NCBI RefSeq assembly: GCF_024158035.1
Contig: NZ_JAMZEK010000002.1
Coordinates: 434,001 to 498,000 of the forward strand
From: Dyella lutea
GTDB lineage: Bacteria > Pseudomonadota > Gammaproteobacteria > Xanthomonadales > Rhodanobacteraceae
Direction: 5' to 3'
Length of the DNA stretch: 64,000 nucleotides
A model generated the notes under the pieces. That model saw only the letters and a list, made by a program, of their open reading frames with translations. It had not been told where the DNA came from and made no database searches. This document shows, one piece after another, positions 54,293 through 64,000 of the stretch. Both the position numbers and the translations under genes were made by a program. Numbering within the stretch: the first letter of the stretch is position 1; every line of letters starts with the position of its first letter.

Positions 54293-54493
54293 TCAACGGA
54301 TGGTGAAGCGCTGGCAGTCGTCCTCGCCGAGGACATGGTCGAATGGCTGGATCAGCAGGCCGCGGCCGTCGTAGTCGTGATGCGCGGTGTCGTCCGCCTT
54401 GCCTCGCGGCAGCGCCCGGTCGATCGCTTCGCGCAGCGGGTTCGGTGCAGGGACGTCGGATGGTGCGGGCCAGGGAGCGGTGGGCGATGTCAT
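54293..54493 (-). CDS. Hypothetical 66-residue protein
   Basis: A short frame starts MTSPTAPWPAPSDVPAPNPL and ends in an acidic segment (DYDGRGLLIQPFDHVLGEDD). An AGGAG ribosome binding site seven bases before the ATG supports it. No domain is recognised. It is isolated between dnaE and rnhB on the same strand, so it may be a lineage-specific small protein or spurious. Confidence 0.5.
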   Translation of the reverse strand: MTSPTAPWPAPSDVPAPNPLREAIDRALPRGKADDTAHHDYDGRGLLIQPFDHVLGEDDCQRFTIR

Positions 54494-54768
54494 GACGGGG
54501 CTCCTCGCGGTCTTTCCGCGGTTGGAACGATCCGCCGGAGCGGATCCGGGGGCGTCCCTGCATCGGGCGGGCGGATGGGGTGGCCGTCGCCTTGTCCTGT
54601 CCCATGGGATGCGGGAAACGCGGTCCGCGTTGCGCGGCCGGCAGGATCCGGTCCGGATCGGTGCCCCGCATCGGCAGGGGCTGTACGTAGCATTTTACGC
54701 CGCTAGCATGCGCCTGCACCTGCCACAGGTCAGGTCTTCGCTGGCCCGTTGCTTGCTGCCTGGGGCGC
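54494..54768. other. Intergenic region between rnhB and the 66-residue gene
   Basis: 275 bases with no frame that I can support on either strand and no clear terminator. Probably holds the promoter of the small gene. Confidence 0.5.
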
Positions 54769-55365
54769 TCAGAACAGGGCCATCTGCTCGAGCGCCCGGC
54801 CGACCGGGGCGAAGCTGCGCCGGTGCTGCGGGCACGGTCCCAGCCGCTGCAGCGCGTCGAGGTGCGCGGGCGTCGGGTAACCCTTGTGCACGGCGAAGCC
54901 GTAGCCCGGATGGACCGCGTCGAGTTGCACCATCAACCGGTCGCGGGTGACCTTGGCCAGGATCGAGGCGGCGCTGATCGCCGGCTCCAGCGCGTCGCCG
55001 CCGACGATGGCGCGTCCCGGGCAGGGCAGGTCGCGCGGCAGCTTGTTGCCGTCGACCAGCGCCTGGTGCGCCTGCGGCGAGAGGCCGGCCACCGCGCGGC
55101 TCATGCCGGCCATGGTGGCCTGGAAGATGTTCAGCCGGTCGATCTCCTCCGCCTCGACCACCACCACGCAGTGGGCGAGCGCGTGCGCGATCACCTGCGG
55201 GTAAAGCGCGTCGCGCTTCTTTTCGCTGAGTCTTTTCGAATCGTCGAGGCCGGCGATCGGTCGCGCCGGGTCGAGGATCACCGCGGCAACCACCACCGGG
55301 CCGGCCAGCGGTCCACGACCGGCCTCGTCGACGCCGGCGATCCGGTGCGGGCTCCGGTCAGCCAT
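54769..55365 (-). CDS. rnhB: Ribonuclease HII
   Basis: RNase HII removes ribonucleotides and RNA from RNA-DNA hybrids. The 198-residue product has [15 protein letters not shown] (with the catalytic DE pair), LDDSKRLS and [12 protein letters not shown]. It overlaps the end of lpxB by eight bases. Confidence 0.97.
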   Translation of the reverse strand: MADRSPHRIAGVDEAGRGPLAGPVVVAAVILDPARPIAGLDDSKRLSEKKRDALYPQVIAHALAHCVVVVEAEEIDRLNIFQATMAGMSRAVAGLSPQAHQALVDGNKLPRDLPCPGRAIVGGDALEPAISAASILAKVTRDRLMVQLDAVHPGYGFAVHKGYPTPAHLDALQRLGPCPQHRRSFAPVGRALEQMALF

Positions 55366-56608
55366 GTGCGATATTCCGTTCGATCAGCTCGGCCACCGCG
55401 GCGGCCGCGGCGTCGCCGGCATGACCGGTCAGGTCGACCTGCAGGGCGCGGTGCAACTGCTCGAACGTGGCGACGATCGCACCGCGTCGCTCACTGTCGT
55501 CGAGCAGTGCCAGCGTGTCGTTGGCCAGGTGCGCCGCGGTGCAGTCGTCCTGCATGCGTTCGGACACCGGCAACGGATCGCCCAGGCCGCTGGCGCGTGC
55601 CAGCACGTTGGGCAGGGAATAGATGTCGGTCTTGAGCATGCGCAGCAGCCGGGCGATGCGATAGCTGAGCGGCGACACGCGATAACCGACCACCATCGGC
55701 CGCTTCGCCAGCATCGCCTCCAGCGTGGCGGTGCCGGAAGCCAGCAGTACCACGTCGGCGGCCAGCATCGCCTCATGTGCCTGTCCGTCGAGCAGGCGGG
55801 GTGGCTCGGGCCAGCGCAGGCCCGGCTGGTTGAGCAGCGTCCGCAGGCGTTCGTGCATGCGGGCGTTGGCCGAGGGAATCACTACCTGCAACCCCGGCAC
55901 GGCGGCGGCGACCCGGGCGGCGGCGTCGAGGAAGATCGACCCCAGCCGCTCGATCTCCGAGCCGCGGCTGCCGGGCAGCACCGCTAGCACGGGCCGTTCC
56001 TGCGCGAGGTTCAGCGCCTCCCGCGCGCCATGGCGGTCGCCGACCATCGGAAAGCGGTCGGCCAGCGGATGGCCGACGAAGCGTGCATCGACGCCATGGC
56101 GGTCGTAGATCGGCGGCTCCATGGGGAACAGGCACAGCACGCGGTCCGCGCTGCGGCCGATCTTCTCGGCGCGCTTCTCGCGCCAGGCCCAGACCGAGGG
56201 ACTGACGTAGTGCACGGTGCGCAACCCGGCTTCGCGCAGGCGCCGTTCCAGGCCGAGGTTGAAGTCCGGCGCATCGATGCCGATCACCACGGCCGGCCGT
56301 GCCGCGATCAGGCGCTCCAGCAGTTCCCGGCGCAGCCTGAGCAGGCGCGGCAGATGACCGAGCACCTCGGCCAGGCCGAACAGGGACAGTTCGGCCATGT
56401 CGTACCAGGACTGGAAGCCCTGCGCCTGCATGCGCTTGCCGCCGATGCCAGCGAAGCGCGCCTGTGGGTAGCGGCGGCGCAGGGCGGCGATCAGGTCGGC
56501 GCCGAGCTGGTCGCCGGAGTCCTCGCCGGCGACGATGGCGATGAGCAGGGCGTCGGAATCGGAGATGCGCGAGTCGGCAGAGGCTGGCGGCTGGTTCATG
56601 CGCGCCAT
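55358..56608 (-). CDS. lpxB: Lipid-A-disaccharide synthase
   Basis: LpxB joins UDP-diacylglucosamine to lipid X in lipid A synthesis at the inner membrane. The 416-residue product shows [18 protein letters not shown] near the start, [17 protein letters not shown] in the middle and [12 protein letters not shown] towards the end. ATG 56608 or the fourth codon (ATG 56599) could be the start. It is followed by rnhB with an overlap. Confidence 0.96.
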   Translation of the reverse strand: MARMNQPPASADSRISDSDALLIAIVAGEDSGDQLGADLIAALRRRYPQARFAGIGGKRMQAQGFQSWYDMAELSLFGLAEVLGHLPRLLRLRRELLERLIAARPAVVIGIDAPDFNLGLERRLREAGLRTVHYVSPSVWAWREKRAEKIGRSADRVLCLFPMEPPIYDRHGVDARFVGHPLADRFPMVGDRHGAREALNLAQERPVLAVLPGSRGSEIERLGSIFLDAAARVAAAVPGLQVVIPSANARMHERLRTLLNQPGLRWPEPPRLLDGQAHEAMLAADVVLLASGTATLEAMLAKRPMVVGYRVSPLSYRIARLLRMLKTDIYSLPNVLARASGLGDPLPVSERMQDDCTAAHLANDTLALLDDSERRGAIVATFEQLHRALQVDLTGHAGDAAAAAVAELIERNIAHG

Positions 56609-56670
56609 TGTAGTGCGTGGCGTCCGGCCGGACGGGGCGTGGCCACGGGCCGGCCCCGATCGTCGTGGTT

Positions 56671-57459
56671 TCAGCGTGCCAGCGAGCGCTCGCTGCGCTC
56701 CAGAAACTCCAGCATCGCGCGGACGTCCTCGCTGTCTTGCGCCTGCGTAGCCAGCTGCTCGCGCGCCTCGGACAGGCTCAGGCCGGCCATGTAAAGCGTG
56801 CGGTAGGCACGCTTGATCGCCGAGATCCGCGTGCTGTCGAAGCCGCGGCGCTTGAGGCCCTCGCTGTTGATGCCACGTGGGCGACCGCGGGTCTCGTTGG
56901 CCATCATGACGAACGGCGGAACGTCGCTGCCGACCAGACAGCCCATGCCGATGAAGGCGTGCGCACCGACCTTGCAGAACTGGTGCACGCCGGCGTAGCC
57001 GGAGACGATCACCCAGTCGCCGATCTCCGCGTGCCCGGCCAGCGCGGAGTAGTTGGAGAACACCACGTGGTTGCCGACCTGGCAGTCGTGCGCCACGTGC
57101 ACGTAGGCGAGCAGCCAGTTGTCGTCGCCGATGCGGGTGATGCCGCCGCCGTCGCCGGTGCCGCGGTTGATGGTGACGAATTCGCGGATCAGGTTGCGGT
57201 CGCCGATCACCAGTTCGGTGCGCTCGCCCTGGAATTTCTTGTCCTGCGGCGCGCCGCCGAGCGAGGCGAACTGGCTGATGCGGTTGTCGCGACCGATGTG
57301 GGTCGGGCCCTCGATCACCACGTGCGGTCCGATCACGGTGTCGGCGCCGATCTCCACGTCCGGCCCGATCACCGTGTATGCGCCGATGCTGACGTTGTCG
57401 CCCAGCACGACCGAGGGATCGATCTGGGCGGTGGGGTGGATCGACGCGGTGTGGCTCAT
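56671..57459 (-). CDS. lpxA: UDP-N-acetylglucosamine O-acyltransferase
   Basis: LpxA makes the first acyl transfer of lipid A synthesis. The 262-residue protein is a left-handed beta-helix of hexapeptide repeats, with the catalytic histidine in [15 protein letters not shown] 57459 ([12 protein letters not shown]) overlaps the fabZ stop as ATGA; upstream in-frame codons lie inside fabZ. The gap to lpxB is 62 bases. Confidence 0.97.
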   Translation of the reverse strand: MSHTASIHPTAQIDPSVVLGDNVSIGAYTVIGPDVEIGADTVIGPHVVIEGPTHIGRDNRISQFASLGGAPQDKKFQGERTELVIGDRNLIREFVTINRGTGDGGGITRIGDDNWLLAYVHVAHDCQVGNHVVFSNYSALAGHAEIGDWVIVSGYAGVHQFCKVGAHAFIGMGCLVGSDVPPFVMMANETRGRPRGINSEGLKRRGFDSTRISAIKRAYRTLYMAGLSLSEAREQLATQAQDSEDVRAMLEFLERSERSLAR

Positions 57460-57929
57460 TTGTCGGACCTCGCCGCGCACATCAGTTCGCAGCTGGCCAC
57501 TTCCCTGCTGTCCACCAGGGTGCGCGCAATGAACAGGCCCATGCCGCGCATCAGGCGCTTGAGCGAGACCTCCATGCGCAACTGGTCGCCTGGCACCACC
57601 GGGCAGGCGAAGCGGGCGTTGTCGATCTTCGCCAGGTAGAACAACGGGCTGCCCTGGTCACCCTTCAGCCGGCTGGAAATCTGGGTGAGCAGGCCGGCGC
57701 TCTGCGCCATCGCCTCGACGATCAGCACGCCCGGCATCACCGGGTGGCCGGGGAAGTGGCCCTGGAAGAACGGCTCGTTCATCGTGACGTTCTTCAGCGT
57801 CACCACGCTGGTATCCGGAACCAGTTCGATCACCCGGTCCACCAGCAGGAACGGGTAGCGGTGGGGCAGCAACTGCTGGATCTGTTCGACACCGACCGGC
57901 AGGCTGAAATCCGCTGTGTAATCACTCAT
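57456..57929 (-). CDS. fabZ: 3-hydroxyacyl-ACP dehydratase FabZ
   Basis: FabZ dehydrates hydroxyacyl-ACP in fatty acid synthesis and competes with LpxA/LpxD for the same substrate. The 157-residue hot-dog-fold protein has [14 protein letters not shown] and the catalytic [23 protein letters not shown] 57929 overlaps the end of lpxD by eight bases and lpxA by four, so the three genes are coupled. Confidence 0.97.
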   Translation of the reverse strand: MSDYTADFSLPVGVEQIQQLLPHRYPFLLVDRVIELVPDTSVVTLKNVTMNEPFFQGHFPGHPVMPGVLIVEAMAQSAGLLTQISSRLKGDQGSPLFYLAKIDNARFACPVVPGDQLRMEVSLKRLMRGMGLFIARTLVDSREVASCELMCAARSDK

Positions 57930-58950
57930 TGCTGCTGTCCTTCTCCAGCGCCGCGAGGCGGCGCGCATAGTCGTCGAGATGCTTGAAGCGGGCGGCGTTC
58001 TTCCGCCACTGCCGGTTTTCCTGAAGCGGCGTCCCCGACGAGTACTCGCCGGGTTCGCGGATCGAATGGGTCACCAGGCTCTTGGCCGTGATGGTAACCC
58101 GGTCGGCCAGCTCCAGATGGCCGAGCACACCGGCGTTGCCGCCGATCATGCAATAGCGGCCGATCTTCGCGCTGCCGGCTACCGCCGCGCAGCCGGCCAG
58201 GGCCGTATGCGCGCCGATGGTCACGTTGTGGGCGATCTGGATCTGGTTGTCCAGGCGCACGTCTTCCTCGAGCACGGTGTCGTCCAGCGCGCCGCGGTCG
58301 ATGGTGGTGTTGGCGCCGATCTCGCAGTCGTCGCCGATGCGCACGCCGCCGAGCTGGGGCAGCTTGATCCAGTGGTCGCGATCGAAGGCGAGGCCGAAGC
58401 CGTCCGAACCGATCACCGCGCCGGGGTGCACCAGTACCCGCTTGCCCAAGGTGACGCGGGTGACCAGGGTCACGCGGGCGACCAGCCGTGATTGGGCGCC
58501 GACCACGCAACCCTCGCCAATGACGCAGTGCGGGCCCAGCACGACCCCATCCTCGATCACCGCGTCTGCCTCCACCACGCTACAGGGGCCGATGCTGGCG
58601 CTCGGGCTGACCCGCGCCGTCGACGCGACCACCGCGCTGGGATGGATGCCCGCCGGAGCGGCCGGCAGGTGCTCGAACAGCGCGGCGATCGTCGCGTAGG
58701 CGACGTAGGGATCGCGTGCGATCAGGGCGGCGCCCGGGCATTGCGCCAGATCGGCCTCGCGCAGCACCACCACGCCGGCACGGGTGCCCGCCAACTGGCC
58801 GGCGTACTTGCTGTTGGACAGGAAAGTGAGCTGGCTCGGCCCTGCACCGGCCAGCGTGCCCACGCCGTCGATCACGCGTGCAGCATCACCGTGGGCCACG
58901 AGGCCGAAGCGATCGGCCAGCTCTGCGACCGTGTAGGAATTCGCGCTCAT
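57922..58950 (-). CDS. lpxD: UDP-3-O-acylglucosamine N-acyltransferase
   Basis: LpxD adds the second hydroxyacyl chain in lipid A synthesis. The 342-residue product has the uridine-binding N-terminal domain (QLTFLSNSKY) and a hexapeptide-repeat helix with the catalytic histidine in IAHNVTIGAHTALAG. ATG 58950 follows GGAG. No skp/ompH lies between it and bamA. Confidence 0.97.
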   Translation of the reverse strand: MSANSYTVAELADRFGLVAHGDAARVIDGVGTLAGAGPSQLTFLSNSKYAGQLAGTRAGVVVLREADLAQCPGAALIARDPYVAYATIAALFEHLPAAPAGIHPSAVVASTARVSPSASIGPCSVVEADAVIEDGVVLGPHCVIGEGCVVGAQSRLVARVTLVTRVTLGKRVLVHPGAVIGSDGFGLAFDRDHWIKLPQLGGVRIGDDCEIGANTTIDRGALDDTVLEEDVRLDNQIQIAHNVTIGAHTALAGCAAVAGSAKIGRYCMIGGNAGVLGHLELADRVTITAKSLVTHSIREPGEYSSGTPLQENRQWRKNAARFKHLDDYARRLAALEKDSSNE

Positions 58951-59023
58951 GGATGCTCCGGGAAAGCGCGTCATTGTAGGCGACCCGCGGGCGGGTGTCC
59001 GTGCGCCGGCGAAGGGAGTGGGG

Positions 59024-59062
59024 CCTGAAATGCAGAAGCGCGGCCGGAGCCGCGCTTCTGCA
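59024..59062 (-). terminator. Strong hairpin after bamA
   Basis: TGCAGAAGCGCGGC (59031-59044) and GCCGCGCTTCTGCA (59049-59062) form a perfect 14-bp stem with a CGGA loop. In the bamA direction it is followed only by TTTC (59027-59030), a short T-run. It may terminate partially, giving lpxD lower or separate expression. Confidence 0.6.
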
Positions 59063-59087
59063 GGGGTGATTCCGCGGACGGGAATGA

Positions 59088-61490
59088 TCAGAACTGACTG
59101 CCGAAGGTGAACTGGATGCGCTCCTCGTACGGACGATCGGAGGGCTTGGAGCGGATCGGCGTGGCGAAGTTGATGATCAGCGGACCGATCGGCGCCTGCC
59201 AGTGCAGCGAGATACCGGCCGAGGCGCGCAGGTCGGCCGCCTTGAAGCTCTGGTAGTCCTTGTAGGCGTTGCCGACGTCCATGAACAGCGACACGCGGGC
59301 GGTGTTGATGTCCTTCAGGAACGGCAGCGGCAGGTACAGCTCGGACGTCCCGAGCACCTTGAAGGCGCCGCCGATCGGCTGCGCGTACTGGTAGTAGCTG
59401 CCGGTGCAGTAGCCGTTTGAGCTCGGCTGGATCGCATGACCGCTGGCGTCGGTACCGGAGCACACGCGCGGGCCCAGGGTGTTGTCCTGGAAGCCGCGTA
59501 CGTCTCGCACGCCGCCGGAGTAGAAGTTCTGCCAGAACGGGTAGTCCAGCGGCTGTCCGGCCAGGTACTGGCCGAACGAGTTCTTGTAGGTCTGGCTGCC
59601 GTAGGTGGCGCCGTACTGGGCCTGGCCGTCCAGGTAAAGCACGAAGCCACCGCCGATCGGCCAGTAGTGGTTGGCTTCCGCGCTGACGCGGAAGTGCTGC
59701 ACGGTGGAGCCCGGCAGCGCCACGTCCGTGGACACCGACATCAGGCCACCGCGGGTCGGCGCCCAATAGCCGTTGCGGGTGTCGTGGTTCCAGCCCAGGG
59801 TGCCGGTCCATTCGTGGATGGTCTGGTGGCCGAGCGCGTTCTGGTAATCCAGCAGCACCTGCGGGCTGTAGCCTGGGTAAAGGTTGATCTTGTTGCTGCT
59901 GACGCCGAGGCCGACGCGCAGGCTGTCGAACTCGGTAATCGGGATGCCGAGGAAGGTGGAGAACGACTTGGCGCTGGTCGCGTAGTTGGCGAAGTCGGTG
60001 TTGCCGTAGTCGGTCTTGGAGTAGCCGACCGTGTAGCCGATACCGATGCCGCTGTCGGTCAGGAACGGGTTGTAGTAGCTGGCATTGACGCGCTTGTAGT
60101 ACGTGCTGGTCTCGGCGCCTACGCTGAAGCTGTCGCCAGTGCCGAGGAAGTTGTTCTGCGACACCGAGGCGGACAGGATCACGCCCGAGTACTGCGAGTA
60201 GCCCACGCCGAACTGCAGGCTGCCGGCGGACTGTTCTTCCACCTTCACGGTGACGTCGACCTGGTCCTGGGTGCCGGGCACGCGCTGCTTGTCGATGTCG
60301 ACCTTCTTGAAGTAGCCCAGCTGCTGCAGGCGGATCTTCGAGCGGTCGATCAGCGCCTGCGAGTACCAGGAGCCCTCCAGCTGGCGCATCTGGCGGCGGA
60401 GCACGTCGTCCTCGGTGCGGGTGTTGCCCTGGAAGATCACGCGGCGTACGTACACGCGCTGGCCGGGTTCGATGTAGAAGGTCAGGTCGACGGTGCGCTT
60501 TTCCTTGTCCAGCTTCGGCACCGGCGTCACCTTGGCGTAGGCGAAACCGAGGTTGGACAGGATGCCCTTGATGGCGTTGGAGGTGCCTTCGACGGCGGCG
60601 CGGTTGAACTTGTCGCCGGCCTTCACGAACACCAGCTGGCGCAGGGTTTTCTCCGGCAGGATCAGCTTGCCCAGCAGGTGCACGTCGGAGACGGTGTAGA
60701 CCTCGCCTTCCTTGATGCTCGCGGCGATGTACATCTCGCGCTTGTCGGGCGAGATGGTGACCTGGGTGGAGTCCACGCCGAAGTCGGCGTAGCCGCGGTT
60801 CATGTAGTAGGACTGCAGCTTCTCCAGGTCGCCGGAGAGCTTTTCGCGCGAGTACTGGTCGTTCTTCGAATACCAGGACATCCAGTTGGTGGTGCCGGAC
60901 TCGAAGTTGTCCTCGATCTGCTTGTCGGTGAACGTGGTGTTGCCGACGACGTTGATCTCCTTGATCTTGGCGACCTTGCCCTCGCGGATTTCGATGTCCA
61001 GCGCCACGCGGTTGCGGTCCAGCCGGGTCACGTGCGGGTCGATCGACACGTTGTACTTGCCGCGGTTGTAGTACTGGGTGATCAGTTCCTGCTTCACGCG
61101 GTCCAGCGAGAGGCGATCGAAAGTCTCGCCCTCGGACAGGCCGATTTCCTTCAGGCCCTTGCGCAGGTCCTCTTCCTTGATGTCCTTGTTGCCGCGGATG
61201 GTCAGCTTGGCGATCGAGGGGCGCTCGACCACCTTGATCACCAGGATGTTGCCCTCCCGGCTCATCTCCACGTCGCTGAAGAAGTGCGTGTCGTAGAGGG
61301 CGCGGATGGCGCGCTGGGCCTCGTCCTCGGTGAACTGGTCGCCCTTGTTCACCGGCAGGTAGTTATAGACCGTGCCCGCCGAGATGCGGCTCAGGCCGTC
61401 GATGCGGATGTCGGACACCACGAACGGTTCGAAGGCCACCGCGTTGGCGGAGAGAGAGGCAAGCAGGAGCAGGGCGGCGATACGCTTCAT
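59088..61490 (-). CDS. bamA: Outer membrane protein assembly factor BamA
   Basis: BamA is the beta-barrel insertase of the outer membrane. The 800-residue precursor has a signal peptide (MKRIAALLLLASLSANAVA), five POTRA domains (about residues 22-420) and a 16-strand barrel ending in phenylalanine (FTFGSQF). The lid-loop signature reads VRGFQDNTLGPR, with the conserved VRGF. It lies between rseP and lpxD as in other gammaproteobacteria. Confidence 0.97.
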   Translation of the reverse strand: MKRIAALLLLASLSANAVAFEPFVVSDIRIDGLSRISAGTVYNYLPVNKGDQFTEDEAQRAIRALYDTHFFSDVEMSREGNILVIKVVERPSIAKLTIRGNKDIKEEDLRKGLKEIGLSEGETFDRLSLDRVKQELITQYYNRGKYNVSIDPHVTRLDRNRVALDIEIREGKVAKIKEINVVGNTTFTDKQIEDNFESGTTNWMSWYSKNDQYSREKLSGDLEKLQSYYMNRGYADFGVDSTQVTISPDKREMYIAASIKEGEVYTVSDVHLLGKLILPEKTLRQLVFVKAGDKFNRAAVEGTSNAIKGILSNLGFAYAKVTPVPKLDKEKRTVDLTFYIEPGQRVYVRRVIFQGNTRTEDDVLRRQMRQLEGSWYSQALIDRSKIRLQQLGYFKKVDIDKQRVPGTQDQVDVTVKVEEQSAGSLQFGVGYSQYSGVILSASVSQNNFLGTGDSFSVGAETSTYYKRVNASYYNPFLTDSGIGIGYTVGYSKTDYGNTDFANYATSAKSFSTFLGIPITEFDSLRVGLGVSSNKINLYPGYSPQVLLDYQNALGHQTIHEWTGTLGWNHDTRNGYWAPTRGGLMSVSTDVALPGSTVQHFRVSAEANHYWPIGGGFVLYLDGQAQYGATYGSQTYKNSFGQYLAGQPLDYPFWQNFYSGGVRDVRGFQDNTLGPRVCSGTDASGHAIQPSSNGYCTGSYYQYAQPIGGAFKVLGTSELYLPLPFLKDINTARVSLFMDVGNAYKDYQSFKAADLRASAGISLHWQAPIGPLIINFATPIRSKPSDRPYEERIQFTFGSQF

Positions 61491-61661
61491 CGTCGATTCC
61501 GTTGGGTTATTTCGACGGGCCGATCATGGTGATCGTCCCGGGCAAGGCATGGCGCAGGAGCAACGCCGACGCTCGATCACGTCCGCCTGCACCGGCGGCG
61601 CGTGGCGCCGCGTTCCGGAGCGGGCCGTACGAACCGGCATCATGGGCAGAGCGAAGATCCG

Positions 61662-63008
61662 TCACGACAGCAGGATGCGATGAAGGTCGTTGTAGAACGC
61701 CAGACCCATCATCGTGAACAGCAGGGCGAGCCCGACATACTGGCCGGCGATCATGGTCCGCTCGCTGACCGGGCTGCCCTTGACCAACTCGATAAGGTAA
61801 TACAGCAGGTGACCCCCATCCAAGAGCGGGATGGGCAGCAGGTTGAGGATGCACAGGCTGAGCGAGACCATGCCGAGGAAGTTGAGGAACCATGCCGGAC
61901 CCATGCTGGCCGACTGGTTGGCCACCTGGGCGATGCCGATCACGCCGGAGAGGTTCCTGGTGGAAGCTTCACCCACCAGCATCTTTCCGATCATGCGGAA
62001 GGTTTGTGCGGCGCTGTCCCGGGTCGTCGAGAGCGACTCGCGGATAGCGCGCAACGGCCCGTAACGCTGGATCGCTGTCTCGGTTTCCGGGGCCAGCACG
62101 CCGATCACCCAGTTCGAGGGCTGGCCTTCGAGGGACTCCTGGCGAGCGATGACGGTGAGGGGAACCTGCCGACCGTCGCGCTTTACCACAAAGGCCAGCG
62201 AGGGTGACTTCGGGGCCTGCTCGCGGATGGCCTTTTGCAGGTCGTCATAGTTCGCCACCGGCTGGCCATCGACGCTGAGGACGAGGTCGCCGGCCTGCAT
62301 GCCACCGAGCGCAGCGGGCTTGCCGGGCATGACCGAGCCGATCACCGGCGGCGCAGGGGCCAGCGAGAGTCCCAGCCGGTCGAGATACTGGCCTACATCC
62401 TGGCCGGCGGGCAGGCGGTCGAGCGGCAAGGTCAGGTCGCGTTCCCGGCCATCGGTCCCGCGGACGTGCAGGGTGAGCGGATCGCGACCCAGCAGTGCAT
62501 CGACCAGATCGTCGGTGACACCGGACCAGGTGGTCGTCTTGTGGCCGTCGATGGACAGGATGCGGTCGCCGTTATGCACGCCGGCCTCGGCAGCCATGCT
62601 TTGGGGGGCGGCGACAACGACCGGCACCGCATCCGGGCGCCCGATCATGAACATTACCCAGAACGCCGCCACGGCGAAGATCAGGTTGAAGGCCGGGCCG
62701 GCCGCGACGATCGCGATGCGCTTCCACACTGGCTTGCCAGTGAATTCCTCGCCCTGCATCTGCGGTTCCACGTCGCCCTCGCGGGCGTCGAGCATCTTCA
62801 CGTAGCCGCCGAGCGGGATCATCGCGATCTGGTACTCGGTGCCGCCCCGGCCTACGCGCTTCCAGATCGCCTTACCGAAGCCGACCGAGAAACGCAGCAC
62901 CTTCACGCCACAGCGGCGCGCGACCCAGAAATGGCCGAACTCATGAAAGGTCACCAGCACGCCGAGCGTGACCAGCAGCCAGAACACCGAGCCGAAAAAA
63001 GGATTCAT
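61662..63008 (-). CDS. rseP: Site-2 zinc metalloprotease RseP
   Basis: RseP is an intramembrane protease that cleaves anti-sigma factor RseA and signal-peptide remnants. HEFGH (residues 22-26) is the zinc motif, and NLLPIPLLDGG near the C terminus supplies the third ligand. Two periplasmic PDZ domains lie between them. ATG 63008 (MNPFFGSVFWLLVTLG) gives 448 residues; the upstream frame overlaps the end region of dxr and is not used. It is thirteen bases from dxr. Confidence 0.96.
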   Translation of the reverse strand: MNPFFGSVFWLLVTLGVLVTFHEFGHFWVARRCGVKVLRFSVGFGKAIWKRVGRGGTEYQIAMIPLGGYVKMLDAREGDVEPQMQGEEFTGKPVWKRIAIVAAGPAFNLIFAVAAFWVMFMIGRPDAVPVVVAAPQSMAAEAGVHNGDRILSIDGHKTTTWSGVTDDLVDALLGRDPLTLHVRGTDGRERDLTLPLDRLPAGQDVGQYLDRLGLSLAPAPPVIGSVMPGKPAALGGMQAGDLVLSVDGQPVANYDDLQKAIREQAPKSPSLAFVVKRDGRQVPLTVIARQESLEGQPSNWVIGVLAPETETAIQRYGPLRAIRESLSTTRDSAAQTFRMIGKMLVGEASTRNLSGVIGIAQVANQSASMGPAWFLNFLGMVSLSLCILNLLPIPLLDGGHLLYYLIELVKGSPVSERTMIAGQYVGLALLFTMMGLAFYNDLHRILLS

Positions 63009-63021
63009 CGATAAGAGCTTA

Positions 63022-64000
63022 TCAGCATGCGTGACGGAGGACGCGGCGTGCGGCAGCGCGCGCCACGCGGTCCCGATCCACCAGGGTCTGGACATCGACC
63101 ACGGCTTCGGCCGGCAGTTCCGCCAGCACGCTCTCCACCACGTTGGCGATATCGAGAAAACCCAGTGCGCCGGCCAGGAAGGCTTCCACCGCTACCTCGT
63201 TGGCGGCGTTCAGGATGGCCGGTGCGTCTCCGCCTGCGCGCAGCGCCTGGAAGGCCAGGGCAAGGCAGCGGAACGTGTCGGTATCTGGCCGTTCGAACTG
63301 CAGTGGCGCCAGCGCGGCCAGGTCCAGCGGGGCGACGGCGGTGTCGATCCGCTCCGGCCAGGCCAGCGCGTGGCCGATCGCCGTGCGCATGTCCGGGTTG
63401 CCGAGCTGGGCCAGTACCGAGCCGTCCAGGTAGTCGACCATGGAATGGACCAGGCTTTGCGGGTGCACCAGCACTTCGATGGCGTCGGCCGGGGCGCCGA
63501 ACAGGTGGTGCGCCTCGATCACTTCCAGACCCTTGTTCATCAGGGTGGCCGAGTCGACAGAGATCTTCCGGCCCATCACCCAGTTCGGGTGGGCGCAGGC
63601 CTGGTCGGGCGTGATATGGGCCAGTTCGGCGCGGCGACGGCCGCGGAACGGGCCGCCGGAGGCAGTGAGGATCAGCCGGCGGACGCCACTCCTGGCGAGG
63701 TCCGGGCGGCCGCCCGGCAGGCACTGGAAGATCGCGTTGTGCTCGGAGTCGACCGGGATCAGCTCGCCACCACCCTCGTCCAGCGCGGCCAGCAGCAGCG
63801 GGCCGGCCATCACGATCGACTCCTTGTTGGCCAGCAGCAGGCGCTTGCCGGCCCTCGCGGCAGCCAGGGTGGATTCCAGTCCGGCGGCGCCGACGATGGC
63901 GGCCACCACGGTGTCGCATAGCGGACCGGCCGCGGCCTCCGCCACGGCCTGGGGGCCGCTGGCCACCTCGCAACGTACGCCAGCCGCAGCCAGGCTCCTG
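63022..64000 (-). CDS. dxr: 1-deoxy-D-xylulose 5-phosphate reductoisomerase (N terminus outside window)
   Basis: Dxr (IspC) converts DXP to MEP, the second step of the non-mevalonate isoprenoid pathway. About 326 residues are present of a usual 390-400; the missing part holds the NADPH-binding start. Seen are [13 protein letters not shown], the metal/substrate segment [13 protein letters not shown] and [20 protein letters not shown]. It heads the visible part of the minus-strand cluster, with rseP 13 bases downstream. Confidence 0.96.
   Translation of the reverse strand, partial: RSLAAAGVRCEVASGPQAVAEAAAGPLCDTVVAAIVGAAGLESTLAAARAGKRLLLANKESIVMAGPLLLAALDEGGGELIPVDSEHNAIFQCLPGGRPDLARSGVRRLILTASGGPFRGRRRAELAHITPDQACAHPNWVMGRKISVDSATLMNKGLEVIEAHHLFGAPADAIEVLVHPQSLVHSMVDYLDGSVLAQLGNPDMRTAIGHALAWPERIDTAVAPLDLAALAPLQFERPDTDTFRCLALAFQALRAGGDAPAILNAANEVAVEAFLAGALGFLDIANVVESVLAELPAEAVVDVQTLVDRDRVARAAARRVLRHAC

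Noticed and set aside
54113-54706. 197-codon plus frame upstream of dnaE
   Set aside because: It has biased Arg/Gly/Ala composition, no ribosome binding site or domain, and overlaps the better-supported small minus-strand gene.
59436-61532. 698-codon plus frame opposite bamA
   Set aside because: Shadow of bamA with biased composition.

Overview
The window is high-GC, gene-dense chromosomal DNA of a gammaproteobacterium. The str, S10, spc and alpha ribosomal operons are followed by a class II DAHP synthase, FabV, an rng-yhdP-tldD-pmbA locus and a dxr/bamA/lpx/dnaE/accA cluster. From this gene order and protein flavour I infer the order Xanthomonadales (Lysobacterales), most likely family Rhodanobacteraceae (Rhodanobacter, Dyella, Luteibacter or a relative). 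No marker allows a species call. Calls rest on reading the sequence, without database searches.

Region 1 (1-22300, all +) is the transcription/translation core. It holds the 3' part of rpoC, then rpsL-rpsG-fusA-tuf (str), rpsJ to rpsN (S10 plus the first part of spc), rpsH to secY (rest of spc, behind its own promoter-like leader), and rpsM-rpsK-rpsD-rpoA-rplQ (alpha). The str and S10 leaders share two hairpins with compensatory base changes, which points to a common RNA-level control. The EF-G gene in the str operon is diverged in domain IV.

Region 2 (22300-31130) is a mixed housekeeping/accessory stretch. It carries dsbB, class II DAHP synthase, a frameshifted HExxH membrane protein, a subclass B3 metallo-beta-lactamase, a di-haem/tri-haem cytochrome c pair, fabV, a REPIN-like inverted pair, and an overlapping Mug-type glycosylase / DUF71 ATP-pyrophosphatase pair.

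Region 3 (31140-44530) has an MscS-type channel, rng, yhdP, an oppositely oriented sterol-desaturase-family hydroxylase, tldD, a YiaA-like membrane protein, darP (yjgA) with a DUF1653 gene, pmbA, and two small membrane proteins (DUF4870, DUF805).

Region 4 (44570-64000, all -) contains ispA-xseB, tilS, a NYN-LOTUS protein, a periplasmic thioredoxin-like protein, accA, dnaE, rnhB, lpxB, lpxA, fabZ, lpxD, bamA, rseP and dxr (cut by the window end). This is the classic isoprenoid / outer-membrane assembly / lipid A / replication cluster. A heptamer tandem repeat lies between accA and dnaE. No tRNA, rRNA, CRISPR array, prophage or complete insertion sequence was recognised.
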